A stretch of 64,000 bases of DNA from contig CAJUQR010000004.1 in assembly GCA_910588185.1 (NCBI GenBank), positions 26,276 through 90,275 on the forward strand, in the 5' to 3' direction. Positions 36,375-45,146 of the stretch are shown piece by piece. The notes beneath the pieces are model-generated. The model did no database searches. It was not told the origin of the DNA and saw only the letters and a program-made list of their open reading frames with translations. A program made the translations under genes and the position numbers. Position 1 is the first letter of the stretch. Each line of letters opens with the position of its first letter. This DNA is from an uncultured Peptostreptococcaceae bacterium (lineage in GTDB: Bacteria > Bacillota > Clostridia > Peptostreptococcales > Anaerovoracaceae).

Positions 36375-36911
36375 ATGAAAAAACTGCTTATAGTTGTTGA
36401 TTATCAAAATGATTTTGTTTCAGGCTCTCTTGGCTTTGACGGAGCTGAAAAGCTGGAGGGACCTATCGGTGATAAGATAAAAGAGTATCATGAGCTATGT
36501 GAAAATGGACAAGTTATATTTACTATGGATACTCACGATAGACATTATATGGACACACAAGAGGGAAAACATCTGCCTGTTGAACATTGTTTAGACGGGG
36601 AAGACGGATGGCAGCTTTATGGTAAGATTGCAGAATTGAAAGGTGAAGAAGATTTAGTTTTTTCAAAACCTACCTTTGGCTCGTATGAGCTTTGTGAATA
36701 TTTGCGTAAACATTCAGAAGATTATGAAAGCATTGAATTTGTCGGTGTAGTAACAAATATATGTGTTATTTCTAATATTGTATTAGCAAAGGCCGCTATT
36801 CCTAATGTTCCTTTGATTGTTGACGCTTCATGTGTTGGAAGCAATGATCAGCATTTGCAGGAAGCAGCGCTTGATGTCATGGAATCTATTCATGTGGAAG
36901 TAAAGAGGTAA
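36375..36911 (+). CDS. isochorismatase/nicotinamidase family cysteine hydrolase
   Basis: 178-residue cysteine hydrolase. Catalytic triad visible: Asp in LLIVVDYQNDF, Lys in VFSKPTFGS, Cys in VGVVTNICVISN. The region MDTHDRHYMDTQEGKHLPVEHC supplies metal-binding Asp/His as in nicotinamidase (PncA), the most likely activity, converting nicotinamide to nicotinate for NAD salvage. Preceded by AGGAGG; 2 bases before the next gene. Confidence 0.85.
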   Translation: MKKLLIVVDYQNDFVSGSLGFDGAEKLEGPIGDKIKEYHELCENGQVIFTMDTHDRHYMDTQEGKHLPVEHCLDGEDGWQLYGKIAELKGEEDLVFSKPTFGSYELCEYLRKHSEDYESIEFVGVVTNICVISNIVLAKAAIPNVPLIVDASCVGSNDQHLQEAALDVMESIHVEVKR

Positions 36912-36913
36912 TT

Positions 36914-37948
36914 ATGGTATTTTTAAATAATGCGGCAACCACAGTGACAAAACCTGAAAATTATTATAATGCAGATTGTGTATCCAAAGAAGAGGCAAAA
37001 GAAAAAATTGCAAAGTTTCTGGGATGTAAAAACAATGAACAGATAATACTGACTGAAAGCGGCACACAAAGTTTGAAAGCAGTTATAAAAAGTTTTATAA
37101 AACCGGGAGATCATGTGGTATCCACTGATATGGAATACGGCGCAGTTATTGATGCTCTTGAAGAGAGAAAAGAAAACGGGTGCAAAGTAACATACATACC
37201 TGTGAATGAGTATGGTACTGTAAGATATGATTTGGTTGAGGATGCCGTAACGCCGGAGACAAAGGCTATAGTGTGCTGTCACGGTTCTAATGTAACAGGA
37301 AATATTATAGACTTAGAGAAGATGGGAGCTATTGCAAGGAGACATAAGATACTTTTAATAGTTGACGGATGTCAGACAGTTGGGGCAACTACCGTCAACT
37401 TAAATGACCTTAGTGTAGATGTATTTTGCTTTACAGGACATAAAAAACTTATGGGGCCTTATGGAACAGGAGGTATCTGTCTCAGGCAGGGCCTTGAACT
37501 GGATACTGATATAAGAGAAAGTTTGCAGGAACCTTCTGCCGAAAAATTGGGCAAATTATGTGCATCAATAGATTTTATAAATGAAAAGGGAATATACGGA
37601 GTAAGCATATTTCCGCATAGACTGGCAAAGAGATTTTTTGAAGCTGTAAAGTCTATGCAGGATGTAAAGGTTTATGGTGATTTTGGCACCAATACAAGAA
37701 TTCCTACAGTGGCAATAAGTGTTAAAGGATTTACTTCCGAAGAAGTTAAACTTTTTATGAGAAAAAGGGGAATTGCAGTAAAATCAGGCGATTTTAATGC
37801 CCCTAGACTTATAAGTGCTTTTGGAAAAGAAGAAGATGGGCTGGTTAGATTCAGCTTTGGATATTTTAATACACGTCAAGAAGTTAATGAAGCTGTATGG
37901 GGGCTTATGATGCTTTTGGATTTAGATGATTTATATTTGTTGTCATAA
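36914..37948 (+). CDS. class-V aminotransferase fold PLP enzyme without the desulfurase cysteine
   Basis: 344-residue PLP enzyme resembling the cysteine desulfurase/selenocysteine lyase-like group. LNNAATT at the start, CCHGSNVTGNI, VDGCQTVGA with the PLP Asp, and FTGHKKLMGPYGTGG with the PLP Lys are intact. In homologues the active-site loop reads G-x-H-C-A-P; here it is GDFNAPRL, so the catalytic Cys is replaced by Asn. It is also about 35 residues shorter than usual. A desulfurase activity is therefore unlikely; another PLP reaction is possible. Confidence 0.85.
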   Translation: MVFLNNAATTVTKPENYYNADCVSKEEAKEKIAKFLGCKNNEQIILTESGTQSLKAVIKSFIKPGDHVVSTDMEYGAVIDALEERKENGCKVTYIPVNEYGTVRYDLVEDAVTPETKAIVCCHGSNVTGNIIDLEKMGAIARRHKILLIVDGCQTVGATTVNLNDLSVDVFCFTGHKKLMGPYGTGGICLRQGLELDTDIRESLQEPSAEKLGKLCASIDFINEKGIYGVSIFPHRLAKRFFEAVKSMQDVKVYGDFGTNTRIPTVAISVKGFTSEEVKLFMRKRGIAVKSGDFNAPRLISAFGKEEDGLVRFSFGYFNTRQEVNEAVWGLMMLLDLDDLYLLS

Positions 37949-37949
37949 A

Positions 37950-37976
37950 TAAACTCCCGGTTATACCGGGAGTTTT
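37950..37976. terminator. bidirectional terminator
   Basis: AAACTCCCGG (37951-37960) and CCGGGAGTTT (37966-37975), five-base loop, between convergent genes. Confidence 0.85.
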
Positions 37977-37981
37977 ATGGT

Positions 37982-38608
37982 TTATTCCATACTGTTTAGT
38001 TCATCGAAAAGCCCTTGCATTCTCTTATCTAATGCAGAGTTTATTTCTGCACATGCTTTTAATTCTAAATCCACCATCGGAGAGTGATGCTTTTCATTTT
38101 TATATCTTAGTTGGTGTTCAAGACTTGCCCAAAAATCCATTGCAACTGTGCGCAGTTGTATTTCAACAAGGACATCTTCGCAGCCGTCAAGAAGAAAGAC
38201 GGGAACAGAAACCACCAAGTGTAAACTTCTGTATCCGTTTTGCTTTGGATGCTCTATGTAATCTTTTTTCTCTACCAGACGAATATCATTTTGACCAAGT
38301 AACATATCGGCAACTGTGTACACATCGTCTATAAAGTTGCATACAACCCTAATACCTGCAATATCGTGGATATTTTTCTTTGCAGAATCTAAAGTTATTT
38401 CCTTTCCTAGCCTTTGAAGCTTTTCTTCAATGCTGTCTGTGGACTTTAAACGTCTTTCCAAATGATGGATAGGATTGTAGTCATGACGCACCGCAAAGTC
38501 TTCACTCAAAATCTCAATCTTTATTCTAACCCCTTTAATTGCAGCTCTGTAGGCGTGTTTGAATTTTTCAAAACCCTCTTGCTGCGTCAGGTGAAGTTCT
38601 GTTGACAC
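37982..38608 (-). CDS. small alarmone synthetase (RelQ/YjbM-like)
   Basis: 208-residue single-domain GTP pyrophosphokinase making (p)ppGpp. RelA/SpoT synthetase features: NIHDIAGIRVVCNFIDDVYT, YIEHPKQNGYRSLHLVV, EIQLRTVAMDFWASLEHQLRYK. No hydrolase, TGS or ACT domain, consistent with a small alarmone synthetase. Transcribed alone, from a start near 38608. Confidence 0.92.
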   Translation of the reverse strand: MSTELHLTQQEGFEKFKHAYRAAIKGVRIKIEILSEDFAVRHDYNPIHHLERRLKSTDSIEEKLQRLGKEITLDSAKKNIHDIAGIRVVCNFIDDVYTVADMLLGQNDIRLVEKKDYIEHPKQNGYRSLHLVVSVPVFLLDGCEDVLVEIQLRTVAMDFWASLEHQLRYKNEKHHSPMVDLELKACAEINSALDKRMQGLFDELNSME

Positions 38609-38680
38609 TGAATCATACCCCCTATTTTAATATTTACAATTCAATTATACTGGATTATAATTAAAAAAGAAAGGAATTTA

Positions 38681-39637
38681 ATGATGAAAAGAGTATTATT
38701 GGGTAACACAAACTTAGAAGTCAGTCGTATAGGAATGGGTGTTATGCCAATAGGCCCTAATCAGTTATCCTTACCTGTAAAAAAGGGTGCATCTATAGTG
38801 CGTCATGCCCTTGAGCAGGGAATAGATTTTCTTGATACTGCCCAGTATTATCAGACATATCCCTATATCAAGGAGGCTATTAAAGGAACTAATTATGAAC
38901 CCATAATCAGTTCAAAAAGCCTTGCCAGTGAATATGGCTCTATGATTGATGCCATTGAAGAGGCGAGAAAAAGGCTTGATAAAGATGTAATAGAAATATT
39001 TTTGCTGCATGAGGTTAGAAGCGGCGATTTTGAATATAGACAGAGAGCATGGGAAGCCCTTAATGATGCTAAGGCAAGGGGACTTGTCAAGGCAATAGGC
39101 ATTTCTACCCACAATATAGATGTGACTGAACAGATGTCAAAAATCAAAGAATGTGATGTGGTATTCTCGCTCATAAACTATGCAGGTCTTGGCATTAGAA
39201 ATGGTTCTGAAGCAGGTACAGCAGAAGGTATGCTTAACGCTATAGAAAAGTGCCACGGGCAGGGTAAGGGAACATATGCGATGAAAGTCTTCGGAGGCGG
39301 TAATCTTACAGGTACTTATCAGAAGGCGCTTGATTTTGTATCATCTCAAAGTTTTATAGATTCTATAATGATAGGTTTCGGTTCATATAAAGATATCGAT
39401 GATATAATTGATTATGTGGACGGCAAAATGCCTTTGGGATATAATCCGGATGTTTCACATAAAAAGATAATAGTAGAAGAGAGCAATTGCGAGGGATGCG
39501 GTAAATGTATGTCCATGTGCCAGTCAGGAGCATTGTTTTTTAATGAGAGAGGATTAGCTCAGATAGATGAGAACAAATGTCTGACATGCGGTTATTGTGC
39601 GCCTGCGTGTCCAACAAGATCCATAATAATGTACTAA
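38681..39637 (+). CDS. aldo/keto reductase with C-terminal 2x[4Fe-4S] ferredoxin domain
   Basis: 318-residue oxidoreductase. An AKR TIM barrel (1-255; IGMGVMPIG, LDTAQYYQTYP with the catalytic Tyr region, IFLLHEV) is shorter and altered relative to NADPH AKRs, and is fused to a bacterial ferredoxin with CEGCGKCMSMC and CLTCGYCAPACP. Such fusions occur in anaerobes and suggest electron exchange with ferredoxin. Substrate unknown. AAAGGAA precedes the ATG. Confidence 0.9.
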   Translation: MMKRVLLGNTNLEVSRIGMGVMPIGPNQLSLPVKKGASIVRHALEQGIDFLDTAQYYQTYPYIKEAIKGTNYEPIISSKSLASEYGSMIDAIEEARKRLDKDVIEIFLLHEVRSGDFEYRQRAWEALNDAKARGLVKAIGISTHNIDVTEQMSKIKECDVVFSLINYAGLGIRNGSEAGTAEGMLNAIEKCHGQGKGTYAMKVFGGGNLTGTYQKALDFVSSQSFIDSIMIGFGSYKDIDDIIDYVDGKMPLGYNPDVSHKKIIVEESNCEGCGKCMSMCQSGALFFNERGLAQIDENKCLTCGYCAPACPTRSIIMY

Positions 39638-39658
39638 GGGGAAAGGGGAGTTTACTTG

Positions 39659-41125
39659 ATGCATAAAAGGTGTTTAATCAGTTTAATATTAATAATTACA
39701 ATGGCTGTTTCAACAGCCATTGCTTTTGGTGCTACGACTACAACGTCTAAATATACAGGCTCAAAGTTTACTCATAACAGTAGGTTTGATAATATGCTGA
39801 TTGTAGATGGTGTGGATGTTTCTGCGTGGCAGGAGAATGTAGACTGGGCAAAAGCCAAGGCAGACGGTATAGACTTTGCAATAATCAGAATTGCAGGAAG
39901 AGGATATGGAGCAGCCGGCAATATGTATAAGGATGGTCAGTATGCCAAACATATAAAAGGCGCTAAGGAAGCCGGATTGATGGTTGGTGTATACTATTTC
40001 TCGCAGGCTATCACCGAAAAAGAAGCTATTGAAGAAGCTAATGAGACGTTAAAATACCTGGCAGGTGAGGAGCTGGATATGCCGGTATTTATGGATTACG
40101 AATTTGCAGGAGCTAACGATGGGGGAAGATTGGTAAATGCCAAACTTTCTAAGGCTCAGATGACTAAGAATGCCGTTGCTTTCTGTGAGACTATCAAAGC
40201 GGCAGGTTATGATGCAGGATTTTACTCCAATCTGTTATTCTTAAGAAATACTGTAGATGGTAAGTCCTTAGGAAATAAATATTCTATGTGGGCAGCGCAA
40301 TATTACGGTCATTGTGAGTATGAACACCCTTATAGCATATGGCAGTACAGTTCATCAGGCAAGATAAACGGAATAAGCGGAAGAGCGGACTGTAACTTCT
40401 GGTATTTGGAGAATACACCTAAGGCTACTACCACAAATTCGATAGCAAACTGTGAAGTGTCCTTTACGACAGCTTCTACATATTTGTATAATTCTGGAAA
40501 GCCAATAGAGCCCGAGGTAATTGTCGAAAAGAATGGCGTTAAGTTAAAAAAGGGAACTGACTATGCAGTAGGATATATAAAGAATACTGCCATAGGAACA
40601 GGATATGTAATGGTACAAGGCAAGGGTAAGTACAGCGATTATAAGCTGATTCCGTTTACCATAAGCAACAAGCTGCCGGAAGATATGGGTATTCACGCCA
40701 ATGTGGATATAAAGAGCGATAAATATAAATTCGGAGACTGGGTAACAGGCGTTGATTTTGATACAAAAGTAGATACTTTTAAGAAAAAATTAGTTTTAGG
40801 AGAAGGCTTGACCTGTAAGGTCACTACTGCAGGTGGAAAAGAAGTTACTTCTGGAAATATCGGAACCGGCATGAAGCTGGTGGTTTCTGATAGTAAAGGA
40901 GAAATAATAGGGAATGCGCCTATTGTGATAAAGGGAGATTGTGACGGTGACGGCAAGTGTGGACTTTCTGATTTGCTTAGACTTAGAAAGCAGATTATGT
41001 CAATAGATAAATATGGGGGAGCGCAGCTGAAAGCGCTTGATATCAATAAAGATAATAGCGTCGGTCTTGCTGATTTATTAGCTTGCAGAAAACATATAGT
41101 TGGTATAACAGCAATTAAGAATTAA
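39659..41125 (+). CDS. secreted GH25 lysozyme-like protein with dockerin domain
   Basis: 488-residue exported protein. Signal peptide (1-25); GH25 muramidase-like domain (about 45-250) with DGVDVSAWQENVDW, MDYEF carrying the catalytic Asp/Glu pair and YSIWQYSSSG; an Ig-like module (about 265-340; NGVKLKKGTDYAVGY); and a C-terminal type I dockerin (about 425-485) with two calcium loops, DCDGDGKCGLSDLLRLRKQ and DINKDNSVGLADLLACRKH. Likely cleaves peptidoglycan and docks to a cohesin. The next gene encodes a cohesin-like membrane protein. ATG 39659 is preferred over the TTG three bases earlier. Confidence 0.92.
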   Translation: MHKRCLISLILIITMAVSTAIAFGATTTTSKYTGSKFTHNSRFDNMLIVDGVDVSAWQENVDWAKAKADGIDFAIIRIAGRGYGAAGNMYKDGQYAKHIKGAKEAGLMVGVYYFSQAITEKEAIEEANETLKYLAGEELDMPVFMDYEFAGANDGGRLVNAKLSKAQMTKNAVAFCETIKAAGYDAGFYSNLLFLRNTVDGKSLGNKYSMWAAQYYGHCEYEHPYSIWQYSSSGKINGISGRADCNFWYLENTPKATTTNSIANCEVSFTTASTYLYNSGKPIEPEVIVEKNGVKLKKGTDYAVGYIKNTAIGTGYVMVQGKGKYSDYKLIPFTISNKLPEDMGIHANVDIKSDKYKFGDWVTGVDFDTKVDTFKKKLVLGEGLTCKVTTAGGKEVTSGNIGTGMKLVVSDSKGEIIGNAPIVIKGDCDGDGKCGLSDLLRLRKQIMSIDKYGGAQLKALDINKDNSVGLADLLACRKHIVGITAIKN

Positions 41126-41139
41126 GAAAGGGGCTTTTA

Positions 41140-42183
41140 ATGAAAAAGAGATTATTGACTTTAGTTATTATATTTACATTAGCGATAGGAATGACAGTGA
41201 CTTCAGAGGGATTCGGGGCATCTGTAAGTGCAAGAATGTCAGGAGGTTCGTGTCAAGTAGGCAATAAAGTTACTGTAACACTTACATATTCCGGTCCTAA
41301 ATTATTTGGGGCAACAGCAACTTTAAATTATGATTCTTCTGCATTGACACTGACCGGTTATGGAGGTAATGTTACTACTCAAAACGGCAATAGTTTTTTG
41401 CTTGAGACTATGGGCTCAACTTCTATGTCTGCAACGTTTACCTTTACCACTAAAAAATCTGGTAATTATACGGTGAGTGCTTCTACTTCAAGTGGGTTAA
41501 CCTATGATTCTGAGAATTTTTCTTGTAGTACAGTTTCGGCACAAGTAAAAGTAACAGACCCGCCAAAGCCGTCAACCTCAACAAAACCATCCAAACCGTC
41601 TACATCTTCTAAACCTAGTACAAGTAGCGGAGGGGGGGCTGATTCAAATTCAGGAACTCCAAATAGAAGAGGAGACTTTACTCCGTCTGAAAAGGTTGAT
41701 AAAACAGATGAACCGGAGACTGACGATGAAAAGCAAGAAGAAGAGAAGCCTCTTGAAAAGCCTGAAAAGATAGAGGTGGAAATAAGCAATAAAACGTACA
41801 TAATATTTGAAGATATCAAGGAAGAAGAGGCGCCTTCAGGATTTAAGCTTGACAAAGCAAAATACGGCGAATGGAAATGGGAAATCAATGTATATAAAGA
41901 TGAAGAAGGCAAATATACTCTGGTATGTATGCAAGATAAAGAATCAGGCGAAAAAGTATTTTTCACATATGATGAGGAAAAAGGAACCTTTGGCAGCAGC
42001 ATTGCGGTAAGCGTAGCGGAGTTTATGGAATATAAGGATTTAGCGGCAGCTGCTTCTGAAAAGGGAAAAGAAAAAAACAGCATGGCGCCTATGATAGCTC
42101 TCGGAGCTTGGGGTGTAGCAGGAACAGCTGCTGCAATATGGCAGTTTGTAAGAGCAAGAAAACGTGAAGACGATTTATACTAA
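41140..42183 (+). CDS. membrane-anchored cohesin-like surface protein
   Basis: 347-residue protein: signal peptide (1-27), a cohesin-like beta domain (about 28-139; GGSCQVGNKVTVTLTYSG and LFGATATLNYDSSALTLTGY match the cohesin/CBM fold), a Pro/Thr/Ser linker and acidic stretch (140-210), a second small domain (211-300), and a C-terminal helix (315-337) with a basic tail that would anchor it in the membrane. Located 14 bases after the dockerin-bearing lysozyme, so it is the obvious candidate receptor. The cohesin call rests on pattern, not alignment. Confidence 0.8.
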   Translation: MKKRLLTLVIIFTLAIGMTVTSEGFGASVSARMSGGSCQVGNKVTVTLTYSGPKLFGATATLNYDSSALTLTGYGGNVTTQNGNSFLLETMGSTSMSATFTFTTKKSGNYTVSASTSSGLTYDSENFSCSTVSAQVKVTDPPKPSTSTKPSKPSTSSKPSTSSGGGADSNSGTPNRRGDFTPSEKVDKTDEPETDDEKQEEEKPLEKPEKIEVEISNKTYIIFEDIKEEEAPSGFKLDKAKYGEWKWEINVYKDEEGKYTLVCMQDKESGEKVFFTYDEEKGTFGSSIAVSVAEFMEYKDLAAAASEKGKEKNSMAPMIALGAWGVAGTAAAIWQFVRARKREDDLY

Positions 42184-42193
42184 AGATATAATA

Positions 42194-42224
42194 AAAAAGG
42201 ATCTGAATTTTCAGGTCCTTTTTA
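42194..42224. terminator. terminator after the cohesin gene
   Basis: AAAAGGA-CTGAA arms with TTCAG-TCCTTTT around 42196-42223, T tract on the plus strand. Confidence 0.75.
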
Positions 42225-42431
42225 TATGCTATGTTGTAAAAATTTTTGAAATTCCTTACAAAAAGTCAAAGAATATGTTTTTTAGTACAATTTTAATGCT
42301 GGATTGTGGCAAGTATTGACAAAATTAAACGATTTTTATTAATTTTGCCAACGATAGTCATATATTTTTGACTTTTTGAAGAAAAATGAAGATGTTTTGT
42401 CAATTTTAACCGAACAGAGACCGTTCAATCA

Positions 42432-43382
42432 TTACAGTCCATAATAAGATGTAAGGAACAGTGCCGTAACAGGTATTGAAATCACAGACAATAACGTTGT
42501 CAAGGCCACTATTTCTGCGGAAAGCAGCGAGTTTTTATTTTCCATGGCGGCTATGGCCGTTGCCACTACTGCTGTAGGAAAAGCGGCGCTGAATACTAAT
42601 GTGATTTTTACACCTATATCAATTGGAAGCCAGTTAACTGCCAGAAACATAAACACAGGAACCGTTATCATTTTTGCTATTGATGAAAGCAGAAGATGGC
42701 GATTTTTGATTATCCTGCCTATATTGCTGTCTGCAAGCTGCATTCCCACTAAAAGCATAGACAGAGGTACAGTAATGTCTCCTATTAATTCTACTGTATC
42801 AAACAACATGGACGGCAGGTGCAGACCTGCAAAAAGCATAGCTATACTTATTGCGGATACTATAGTTGATGGATTACATAAAGTTTTTAACAAATATCTG
42901 AGATTGAATTTGCCTTCTCCGGAGTTCATATTTAAGATGAAAGGACCGGCAGAGTATAAGAATAAATTCAGACATATATTGTGAAGAACCATAAAGTACA
43001 ATATGTCACTTCCGAATATGGCCTGAGTTATTGGAAAACCCATAAATCCATTGTTCACAGTGGAAAACGCAAATATATAAACCCCCAGATCTTCTGCTGG
43101 TGATACTTTTATTATTTTTTTGCAAAATAAATACCCAAGTACAAAAGTAAATGCGAAAAATAATAGTCCTACTATAAAGGTTTCTATAGTTGCAAGTCCT
43201 AAATCCGGATTAAACTCTTTAGAAGTTATAGAGGATATTATCATGCAGGGCAAAGTAACCATGAGAAGCATGGATACAAAGTGTTCGTTTGCACTTGCAG
43301 GTATTATCTTGGATTTGGTTATACCAAAACCAACTGCTATTATTATAAATATTGATGCGATATTAGTTATTATTGTAGCCAT
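42432..43382 (-). CDS. AEC (auxin efflux carrier) family transporter
   Basis: 316-residue membrane protein with ten hydrophobic helices in two halves, AEC/malonate-type permease. MLLMVTLPCMIISSI, FAFSTVNNGFMGFPI with the central conserved Asn/Gly-Phe, PLSMLLVGMQLAD and FSAAFPTAVVATA are typical. Substrate could be an organic acid or small metabolite; not determinable. Divergent from the XRE-cupin gene. Confidence 0.9.
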   Translation of the reverse strand: MATIITNIASIFIIIAVGFGITKSKIIPASANEHFVSMLLMVTLPCMIISSITSKEFNPDLGLATIETFIVGLLFFAFTFVLGYLFCKKIIKVSPAEDLGVYIFAFSTVNNGFMGFPITQAIFGSDILYFMVLHNICLNLFLYSAGPFILNMNSGEGKFNLRYLLKTLCNPSTIVSAISIAMLFAGLHLPSMLFDTVELIGDITVPLSMLLVGMQLADSNIGRIIKNRHLLLSSIAKMITVPVFMFLAVNWLPIDIGVKITLVFSAAFPTAVVATAIAAMENKNSLLSAEIVALTTLLSVISIPVTALFLTSYYGL

Positions 43383-43436
43383 GAAGCCATTATAGCACCG
43401 TGCTTTGCAAAAGTCACTAAGAAAAAAATAAATATC

Positions 43437-43464
43437 TTGACTTTCTGCGAAGTTAATATATAAT
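43437..43464 (+). promoter_or_regulatory. promoter of the XRE-pot operon
   Basis: TTGACT (43437-43442), 16-base spacer, TATAAT (43459-43464). Confidence 0.82.
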
Positions 43465-43479
43465 CATATATGCTAGATT

Positions 43480-43498
43480 AGTTTAGTATTTCTAAACT
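43480..43498. promoter_or_regulatory. palindromic operator next to the pot promoter
   Basis: AGTTTAG-TATTT-CTAAACT, a perfect 7-bp inverted repeat 15 bases after the -10, over the expected transcription start. Probable binding site of the XRE-cupin regulator encoded just downstream. Confidence 0.65.
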
Positions 43499-43531
43499 TC
43501 AAGTTTATTATAACAAAACGAAGGTGCAATT

Positions 43532-44068
43532 ATGGATATTGGTTCTAAGATAAAAGAGCTTAGAATACTCAATGGATTAACACAGGAAGAGCTTGCTGAC
43601 AGAAGTGAACTGTCAAAAGGATTTATTTCACAACTTGAAAACGATTTGACATCACCGTCTATATCCACTTTGGAGGATATTTTGCAATGTCTCGGAATGA
43701 CTATAAATGAGTTCTTCTCCATGGAGGAAACAAAAGCACAAGTGGTCTTCAGTGATGAAGATTTTTTTGAAAAGCTTGATGAGCAATTGAAGAATAAAAC
43801 CGAGTGGATAATTCCCAATGCACAGAAAAATATAATGGAGCCAATAAAACTTACTCTTGAGCCGGGCGGAGAGACTTATCCGGACAATCCACACGAAGGA
43901 GAAGAATTTGGATATGTGCTTAAGGGTGAGATAACTATAATTTTGGGAAAAGAAAAACACAAGGCTAAAACGGGTGAAGCTTTTTATTATACAGCAGATA
44001 AGAAACACTATATAATTTCTAAGAAAGGAGCAGAAATCTTGTGGGTTAGCACTCCTCCAAGTTTCTAA
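43532..44068 (+). CDS. XRE-family regulator with C-terminal cupin (PuuR-like)
   Basis: 178-residue transcription factor. Helix-turn-helix (1-60; IKELRILNGLTQEELADRSE, LSKGFISQLENDLTSPS) followed by a cupin sensor domain (about 100-175; HEGEEFGYVLKGEITIIL). This architecture is shared by PuuR-type regulators of polyamine genes. It heads the potABCD operon and a palindromic operator lies at its promoter, so polyamine-responsive autoregulation is likely. Confidence 0.92.
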   Translation: MDIGSKIKELRILNGLTQEELADRSELSKGFISQLENDLTSPSISTLEDILQCLGMTINEFFSMEETKAQVVFSDEDFFEKLDEQLKNKTEWIIPNAQKNIMEPIKLTLEPGGETYPDNPHEGEEFGYVLKGEITIILGKEKHKAKTGEAFYYTADKKHYIISKKGAEILWVSTPPSF

Positions 44069-44078
44069 ATATAAATAC

Positions 44079-45146
44079 ATGGCTTTAATTGAACTTGTAG
44101 ACATATCAAAATCTTTTGACGGTGAATTGGTCTTGGATGAATTTAACCTTAAGATAAAAGAAAATGAATTTATAACGCTCCTTGGACCGTCGGGATGCGG
44201 CAAGACAACTACTCTTAGAATTCTTGGAGGCTTTGAAACGCCTGATACAGGAAAAGTATTGTTTAACGGACAGGATATTACAGGTCTTGCGCCCAATAAG
44301 AGACAGATAAATACTGTATTTCAAAAATACGCACTTTTTCCGCATATGTCTATTGCTGATAACATTGCTTTTGGACTTAAAATAAGTGGGAAAAGCAAAG
44401 AATATATAAGAGATAAGGTTAAATACGCTTTAAAGTTGGTTAATTTAAGCGGTTATGAAAAACGTTCTGTAGATTCATTGTCAGGAGGACAGCAGCAGAG
44501 AATAGCCATAGCAAGAGCCATAGTTAACGAACCAAGAGTTTTACTTTTGGATGAGCCGCTTGGAGCTTTGGATTTAAAACTCAGGCAGGAGATGCAATAT
44601 GAGCTTATAAGGCTTAAAAATGAGCTTGGCATTACTTTTTTATATGTGACTCATGATCAGGAAGAGGCTCTTACCATGTCGGATAAAGTTGTAGTAATGA
44701 ATCAAGGATATATACAGCAGATGGGTACTCCTGAGGAGATATATAACGAGCCTGAAAATGCGTTTGTAGCGGATTTTATAGGCGACAGCAATATAGTTCC
44801 CGGAATTATGATGGAAGACAGAGTAGTTAAGATATGTGACCATATATTCCCTTGCATTGATGAGGGATTCGGCAGAAAAAAGCCGGTTGATGTGGTTATA
44901 AGACCGGAAGATATTATAATAGGAAATCCTGGAGAAGGAATAATAGACGGAGTAGTAACGTCCAATGTCTTTATAGGGGTTCATTATGAAATGTGTATAG
45001 AGGCAGCAGGTTTTGAATGGCTTGCACAGAATACCAAAAGCTATCCTGTCGGAACCAAGGTATCTATAAATGTTATACCTGAAAATATTCAGATTATGAA
45101 CAAACCACAGTCAGAAGATGAGGAGGCAATGGCGCTGGATGACTAA
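44079..45146 (+). CDS. potA: spermidine/putrescine ABC transporter ATP-binding protein PotA
   Basis: 355-residue ATPase of a polyamine importer. Walker A GPSGCGKTT, signature LSGGQQQRIAIARAI, Walker B VLLLDEPLGALDLKLR, switch VTHDQEEAL, and a C-terminal TOBE-like domain (PVDVVIRPEDIIIG). No clear ribosome site precedes the ATG, which lies 10 bases after the regulator stop, so translation may be coupled. Its stop overlaps potB. Confidence 0.95.
   Translation: MALIELVDISKSFDGELVLDEFNLKIKENEFITLLGPSGCGKTTTLRILGGFETPDTGKVLFNGQDITGLAPNKRQINTVFQKYALFPHMSIADNIAFGLKISGKSKEYIRDKVKYALKLVNLSGYEKRSVDSLSGGQQQRIAIARAIVNEPRVLLLDEPLGALDLKLRQEMQYELIRLKNELGITFLYVTHDQEEALTMSDKVVVMNQGYIQQMGTPEEIYNEPENAFVADFIGDSNIVPGIMMEDRVVKICDHIFPCIDEGFGRKKPVDVVIRPEDIIIGNPGEGIIDGVVTSNVFIGVHYEMCIEAAGFEWLAQNTKSYPVGTKVSINVIPENIQIMNKPQSEDEEAMALDD

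Noticed and set aside
40693..42083. Long antisense frames opposite the lysozyme and cohesin genes
   Set aside because: Low-complexity Ser/Pro/Phe-rich translations typical of the reverse of Glu/Lys/Thr-rich coding sequence.
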